Source: Dechloromonas sp. (GTDB lineage: Bacteria > Pseudomonadota > Gammaproteobacteria > Burkholderiales > Rhodocyclaceae). Taken from it: a stretch of 29,308 bases of DNA. Below the pieces are notes generated by a model. That model was not told where the DNA came from and made no database searches. It was given only the letters and a program-made list of their open reading frames with translations. The position numbers and the translations under genes were made by a program. Where the stretch lies: positions 1 through 29,308 of the forward strand of contig JAFLDQ010000027.1 of the NCBI GenBank assembly GCA_017302355.1. Direction: 5' to 3'. Positions 26,003 through 29,308 of this stretch are shown piece by piece. Position 1 is the stretch's first letter; each line of letters opens with the position of its first letter.

Positions 26003-28054
26003 TCAAGCGGCCAGCGCCTCGGCGGGTTCATCCGCTATTGCCTCGGCATCCTCCGGGGCGTTCTGCTCCGGGCCTGCCTCTTGCGCGGCGTCCTGCGGGC
26101 CTGCGGCCTCGAAGATGGCGGGCATCCAGCCCGTGCCATCGGCCAGCCGCTCGGCTTCGCTGGCAATGTCGGCCTTCTTCAACTTCGCCAGCCGGTTGGC
26201 CTGCTCGGGTGCGTACTCGCCCACGGCATCCAGAATCACGGCCTTGGAAACGTGCTTGAAGTAGCCTTCTGCGGTCGGCTTCCACCATGCGGCCATGTCG
26301 AGGCCCACGGCCTGCGCCAGTTCCTCGCCGGGTTGCTGCACCGTGGCGCGGGGCGTCACCACGTCCACCGTGGAAGCCACGCACACGGCCAGCAGCCGCA
26401 CCAGTTCATCTTGCGACTTCGCCAGCAGCGCGGCGAACAGTTCGGCGCTGTCCTCCGGCAAGGCTTCACCTGCCACCTGTTGCAGTTCGCGCAGCGCCAC
26501 GGCAGCGGGCGATTCCGGCCAGTCCGGGGCCATGCCTTCCAGCCGGTCTTGCACCGTGAGGCGCACGCCGAGCGGCAGGCCATCGCCGTAGGCGTCGGGC
26601 TGCAAGACAGTCTGCACCATGCCATGCACCAGCGCGGCCAGCGCGACGTGCGGATGCCGCGCGACTTCGATTTGCAGCGCCGCCGTGCGGTGGGCACTCA
26701 ACCGCTGCGCCAGCCGATCGGACAGGCTCGCGGCCTTGGGTGCGTCGTCGGCGTCCTCGTGCTCGTCGTTGGCGGCTTCGCCTTCGGTGTTGCCGAAACC
26801 GCGCCGCAGCTTTTCCAGCGTGCGCAGCGCCTTGGCCTCGGCTTCGCGCAGCAGGCCGCGATGAATAACGGCCTCGCCGTTGCGGTCGATGGTGACGATG
26901 GCACCGGCCACCTCGCGCACCTCGGGAGCGTAACCTTGCAAGGCGTCCTCCGCGTCTTGTAGTTCGCCGACCACCTGATCGCGCCGCTGTTCCAGTTTCT
27001 CGGCCTTGGCCTCGTCCTCGGCGTCGCAGGCTTCTTCCAGCTCGGCGTCGATCTTTTCGAGGCGGCTTTCCAGCGAGGCGATGCGGCGGGCCTCGCGGCT
27101 GGTCGGCTCACGGCGGTGGCGCGGGGCGTTCTGGAACGCCTGCCGTTCCTCGTAGGCCAGATGCGGCACGGCCTCCACCCATGCCCAACCCTCGGCGCGC
27201 ACGTCCTCGGCCAGCGTTGCCAGCTTGTCGCGCACCAGCGTTTCCAGCACTACGGTATCGGTCAGGTAGGTTCCGGCATCGCCTTCCGCGAACAGGTCGC
27301 GGCGGATGCCGCCGCCTGCCTGCCGGTAGGTGTTCAGTCCGACGAAGCGCACCAGCGCGTGCGCGGCGTCGATTTCGCGCTCGGTCAGGCGCTCGCGCAG
27401 CTTGGACGGGCTGCGCTGCCATTCCGGCGCACCATAGAACGCGGCTTCCTGCGCGGCGTGGTCGTCGGTGATGGTCAGGGCCATCAACTGTTCCAGCGTC
27501 ACGCCACTGGCGCGATAGTCGGCCATGAGGCGCGGCGAGACATTCGCCAGCTTCAAGCGGCGCTGCACCACCAGCGGGGACACGCCGAAGTCGGCAGCAA
27601 TGTCCTCGATGGGGCGTCCTTCCTTGACCAGCGCGGCGAAGGCCGCGAACTGGTCGGCGGGGTGCATGTTCTCGCGCTGCACGTTCTCCGCAAGGCTGAC
27701 GGTGCGGGCGGAAGCGTCGGCCACCAGCAGGCACGGCACTTCGTAGTCGGCGGGAATGCGCTTCTTCTTCGCCAGCAGCTTCAAGGCGGTCAGGCGGCGA
27801 TCGCCGGCCACCACCTCGTAAGTCTCGCCATCGGCGGAAAGGATGACGATGAGGTTTTGCAGCAAGCCGATGCGGGCAATGCTCGCGGCCAGTTCGGGGA
27901 TGGACAGGCGCGGCATCTTGCGGGCGTTGCGCTTGGAGCGGCGCGGCAGCAACTGCGAGAGCGGAACCAGAATCAGGTTCTTGGACGGGTCGGCCATTTC
28001 CAGCGGGGCGGCGGCTTCGATGGCGACGGCTTCGGTTTTGAGTACGGCGTTCAT
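26003..28054 (-). CDS. parB: ParB/RepB/Spo0J-family protein, unusually long
   Basis: A 683-residue protein. The N-terminal ParB nuclease-like domain (about residues 28-125) contains VAGDRRLTALKLL and SLAENVQRENMHPADQF, the arginine- and glutamine-rich motifs of the family. A helix-turn-helix region follows (IEDIAADFGVSPLVVQRRLKLANV, about 150-173). Classical ParB proteins are near 300 residues. Here a long C-terminal part follows, with a charged coiled coil (about 325-370), an acidic stretch (about 430-445) and a further helical region. The start at 28054 has AAGGAG eight bases upstream. The role is DNA binding for partition or regulation, but parA lies 5 kb away in another operon. Confidence 0.92.
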   Translation of the reverse strand: MNAVLKTEAVAIEAAAPLEMADPSKNLILVPLSQLLPRRSKRNARKMPRLSIPELAASIARIGLLQNLIVILSADGETYEVVAGDRRLTALKLLAKKKRIPADYEVPCLLVADASARTVSLAENVQRENMHPADQFAAFAALVKEGRPIEDIAADFGVSPLVVQRRLKLANVSPRLMADYRASGVTLEQLMALTITDDHAAQEAAFYGAPEWQRSPSKLRERLTEREIDAAHALVRFVGLNTYRQAGGGIRRDLFAEGDAGTYLTDTVVLETLVRDKLATLAEDVRAEGWAWVEAVPHLAYEERQAFQNAPRHRREPTSREARRIASLESRLEKIDAELEEACDAEDEAKAEKLEQRRDQVVGELQDAEDALQGYAPEVREVAGAIVTIDRNGEAVIHRGLLREAEAKALRTLEKLRRGFGNTEGEAANDEHEDADDAPKAASLSDRLAQRLSAHRTAALQIEVARHPHVALAALVHGMVQTVLQPDAYGDGLPLGVRLTVQDRLEGMAPDWPESPAAVALRELQQVAGEALPEDSAELFAALLAKSQDELVRLLAVCVASTVDVVTPRATVQQPGEELAQAVGLDMAAWWKPTAEGYFKHVSKAVILDAVGEYAPEQANRLAKLKKADIASEAERLADGTGWMPAIFEAAGPQDAAQEAGPEQNAPEDAEAIADEPAEALAA

Positions 28055-28132
28055 GGTGATGACTCCTTGCGGTTGGGATGCAGCAGCGAGAGAAGCGGCA
28101 AGGGCTGCTGCCTGCCCCTGCCGCGTGGGGAT
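28055..28132 (-). promoter_or_regulatory. parB leader with two competing stems
   Basis: In the 78-base gap after DUF932, GCAGCAG/CTGCTGC (28080-28086 and 28105-28111) and GCGGCAAGGG with CCCCTGCCGC (28095-28104 and 28115-28124, one mismatch) interleave, so they cannot form as simple nested hairpins. They may be alternative structures or a pseudoknot before the parB ribosome site. Confidence 0.35.
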
Positions 28133-28957
28133 TCAGGCTTTCAACTGGCGCAGGCCATCGGCCAGCAGCCACAGGGCGCGATTGAGGCGCACGCTTTGGT
28201 CGATGCCCTGCACGGGCCGGGTGGTCTGGCGGCGGCCATTCGCGGCGCGGGCGGACAGGCCGCCTTTGGTCAAGTTCTCCTGCGTGCGGTTGAACACGCT
28301 CCACAGGTCGCGGCGGTCGTCGTCGTGGCGGCGCGGCATCAGGATTTGCGATTCCGTGATGGGCGCGGGCTTGTCCTCGTCGTACTTCAATGCCAGCGCA
28401 GCGCGGGCGAACACTTCCGATTCCCCGGCGTCGAGCGTGATGGCGCGCATGGCATCGCGGGATTCCTGCGCCCGGTCGAAGCCGTGCAGGACTTCGTAAG
28501 CGCCTTCGATGACGTGCCCCGCTACGTCGCCCTTGTGGGGAACGCGCACGTTGGCCACGGTGTCGCCGCAGACAAGGCCATTGCTGCAAACGAAGCGGAA
28601 CATCCCGGCCAGCATCTGATAGCTGCTAGTGCCGTCATGGGAGTTCAGCAGGATGATTTCGTTGGCCTCGCGGCCGTTGATCTGGCTGGCGTGGCGCAGC
28701 CGGATCATGTGCTTCGTGTAGTCGCGGCGGTCGTCGTGGCGCACGCGGGTTTGCGTCACCATGAAAGGCTCGAAGCCTTCCCCGCGCAGTTCTTGCAGCA
28801 CGGTCGCGGTGGGGATGTAGCTGTACCGCTGCGAGCGGCTTTCGTGCGGGGCGTCCGCGAAGATGGACGGGGCCACGGCCCGGATTTGGTCATCGGACAA
28901 GGGACGTTCCGAACGCAGCACCGGGGAACGGGAAGCGAAGCGGGATGCGAGTTGCAT
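28133..28957 (-). CDS. DUF932-family protein
   Basis: A 274-residue protein of the DUF932 (phage/plasmid-like) family. Typical blocks are RSERPLSDDQIRAVAPSIFAD near the start, HMIRLRHA, NEIILLNSHDGTSSYQMLAGMFRFVCSNGLVCGD (about 99-132) and a C-terminal RHDDDRRDLWSVFNRTQENL. Its biochemical function is unknown. It is common on conjugative elements next to parB. AGGAG lies seven bases before the ATG at 28957. It probably heads the transcript that continues into parB and has a structured 5' leader. Confidence 0.92.
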   Translation of the reverse strand: MQLASRFASRSPVLRSERPLSDDQIRAVAPSIFADAPHESRSQRYSYIPTATVLQELRGEGFEPFMVTQTRVRHDDRRDYTKHMIRLRHASQINGREANEIILLNSHDGTSSYQMLAGMFRFVCSNGLVCGDTVANVRVPHKGDVAGHVIEGAYEVLHGFDRAQESRDAMRAITLDAGESEVFARAALALKYDEDKPAPITESQILMPRRHDDDRRDLWSVFNRTQENLTKGGLSARAANGRRQTTRPVQGIDQSVRLNRALWLLADGLRQLKA

Positions 28958-28995
28958 GGCATTTCTCCTGACAAAGAAAAAAGGGTTTGCTGTTC

Positions 28996-29051
28996 ACCGC
29001 ACACCGGATTCCTAGATTCGGAAGCCCAGCCTTTCGGCTGTTCGGTGCGGT
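28996..29051 (-). promoter_or_regulatory. Structured 5' leader of DUF932 (three-way-junction-like)
   Basis: Outer arms ACCGCAC (28996-29002) and GTGCGGT (29045-29051) enclose two small hairpins, TTCC/GGAA around 29009-29023 and CAGCC-TTTC-GGCTG near 29028-29041. The element ends about 40 bases before the DUF932 start codon, with a run of T residues on the minus strand in between. It may be a cis-regulatory RNA; the evidence is pairing only. Confidence 0.4.
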
Positions 29052-29132
29052 CGGCACGAGGAACCCGGTTGGCCCTGTTGCCACCGTCTTTCCTGAGTTC
29101 ATCGCCCGCGACGGTCAGGAGCGCGCGAACGG

Positions 29133-29213
29133 GTGCCGTCAAGGAGGCAAGCGCAGGGTTGGTGCGGCCCGCAGGCGCAGCCGAGGACACGGCCCTGCGC
29201 GCCTTGACGGCAC
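29133..29213. promoter_or_regulatory. Divergent control region with a 12-bp inverted repeat
   Basis: GTGCCGTCAAGG (29133-29144) and CCTTGACGGCAC (29202-29213) are perfect inverted copies. Each contains an outward-facing TTGACG. On the plus strand TTGACG (29204-29209) is followed after 16 bases by TACAGT (29226-29231), a fair promoter. The minus-strand -10 is weak. The arms may be regulator binding sites for both directions. Confidence 0.5.
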
Positions 29214-29269
29214 ACGGGCGCGGGCTACAGTCGCGGTGAAGGTGATGAAGTCAGGGGAGACGGCTGGAC

Positions 29270-29308
29270 ATGGCAACGGCCCCTCAACACGCCGACCGCA
29301 CGGCAAGC
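29270..29308 (+). CDS. Probable start of a plus-strand gene (partial)
   Basis: An ATG at 29270 begins MATAPQHADRTAS and stays open to the window edge. AGGGGAG lies about ten bases upstream and a plausible promoter (TTGACG-16-TACAGT, 29204-29231) precedes it. Only 13 residues are visible, so no family can be assigned. Its divergence from DUF932 and the lack of a competing minus-strand gene support it. Confidence 0.4.
   Translation, partial: MATAPQHADRTAS

Noticed and set aside
27116..29239. A 707-codon open frame on the plus strand opposite parB and DUF932
   Set aside because: It lies antisense to two clear gene families, has a His/Gln/Gly/Arg-rich composition typical of GC-rich antisense frames, and shows no domain or good start.

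Overview
The window is GC-rich DNA with dense minus-strand operons, as expected for a beta- or gammaproteobacterium (Burkholderiales, Xanthomonadales or Pseudomonas-like hosts). It cannot be assigned to a species from sequence alone. Gene content and order match the inside of an integrative and conjugative element (ICE) of the Tn4371 type: traG-trbBCDE, a LysR regulator, a MOBP-type relaxase, a TraF peptidase, parA, repA, DUF2285, DUF2958, DUF736, parB and DUF932. Neither integrase nor attachment site is inside the window, so the element is cut at both ends. Nearly all genes read on the minus strand, so the operon order runs from high to low coordinates.

Layout. (1) 1-5611: mating-pair-formation operon traG, a ribbon-helix-helix gene, trbB, trbC, trbD, trbE (trbE runs off the left edge), chained by 4-bp ATGA overlaps up to trbD. 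(2) 5773-7067: a LysR regulator coupled to an EexN-like lipoprotein and closed by an intrinsic terminator, so traG probably has its own promoter. (3) 7103-16261: a metal-resistance cargo, with a CzcCBA-type RND efflux system, a HupE/UreJ-like membrane protein, a membrane-anchored periplasmic protein and a small secreted His-rich protein. A BlaI-type repressor and a short BlaR1-like M56 protease sit upstream. Near-identical palindromes precede both blaI and czcC. (4) 16301-20771: relaxase, a 448-bp gap rich in inverted repeats (candidate oriT), then traF, a DUF2840 gene, a small DNA-binding-like gene and parA. (5) 20855-22190: candidate plasmid-like origin (three 17-bp iterons beside AT-rich repeats), repA and an AlpA-like HTH gene. 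(6) 22274-24628: DUF2285, DUF2958, a divergent XRE regulator and DUF736. (7) 24629-25731: about 1.1 kb without a convincing gene, whose right part is a chain of hairpins ending in an excellent plus-strand terminator. (8) 25732-28957: a small gene, a long ParB and DUF932, followed by a divergent control region and the likely start of a plus-strand gene at the right edge.

How the parts work together. TraG, the relaxase and the Trb proteins form the conjugation machine. TraF would mature the TrbC pilin. RepA, ParA, ParB and the iterons suggest the excised element can replicate and be partitioned like a plasmid. The cargo looks like a self-contained efflux device. Most unusually, it appears to be switched by a BlaI/BlaR1-style proteolytic circuit whose protease has lost the beta-lactam sensor domain but has a Cys/His-rich loop predicted to face the periplasm. 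That circuit, the structured plus-strand RNA candidate and the candidate origin are the most interesting items here.
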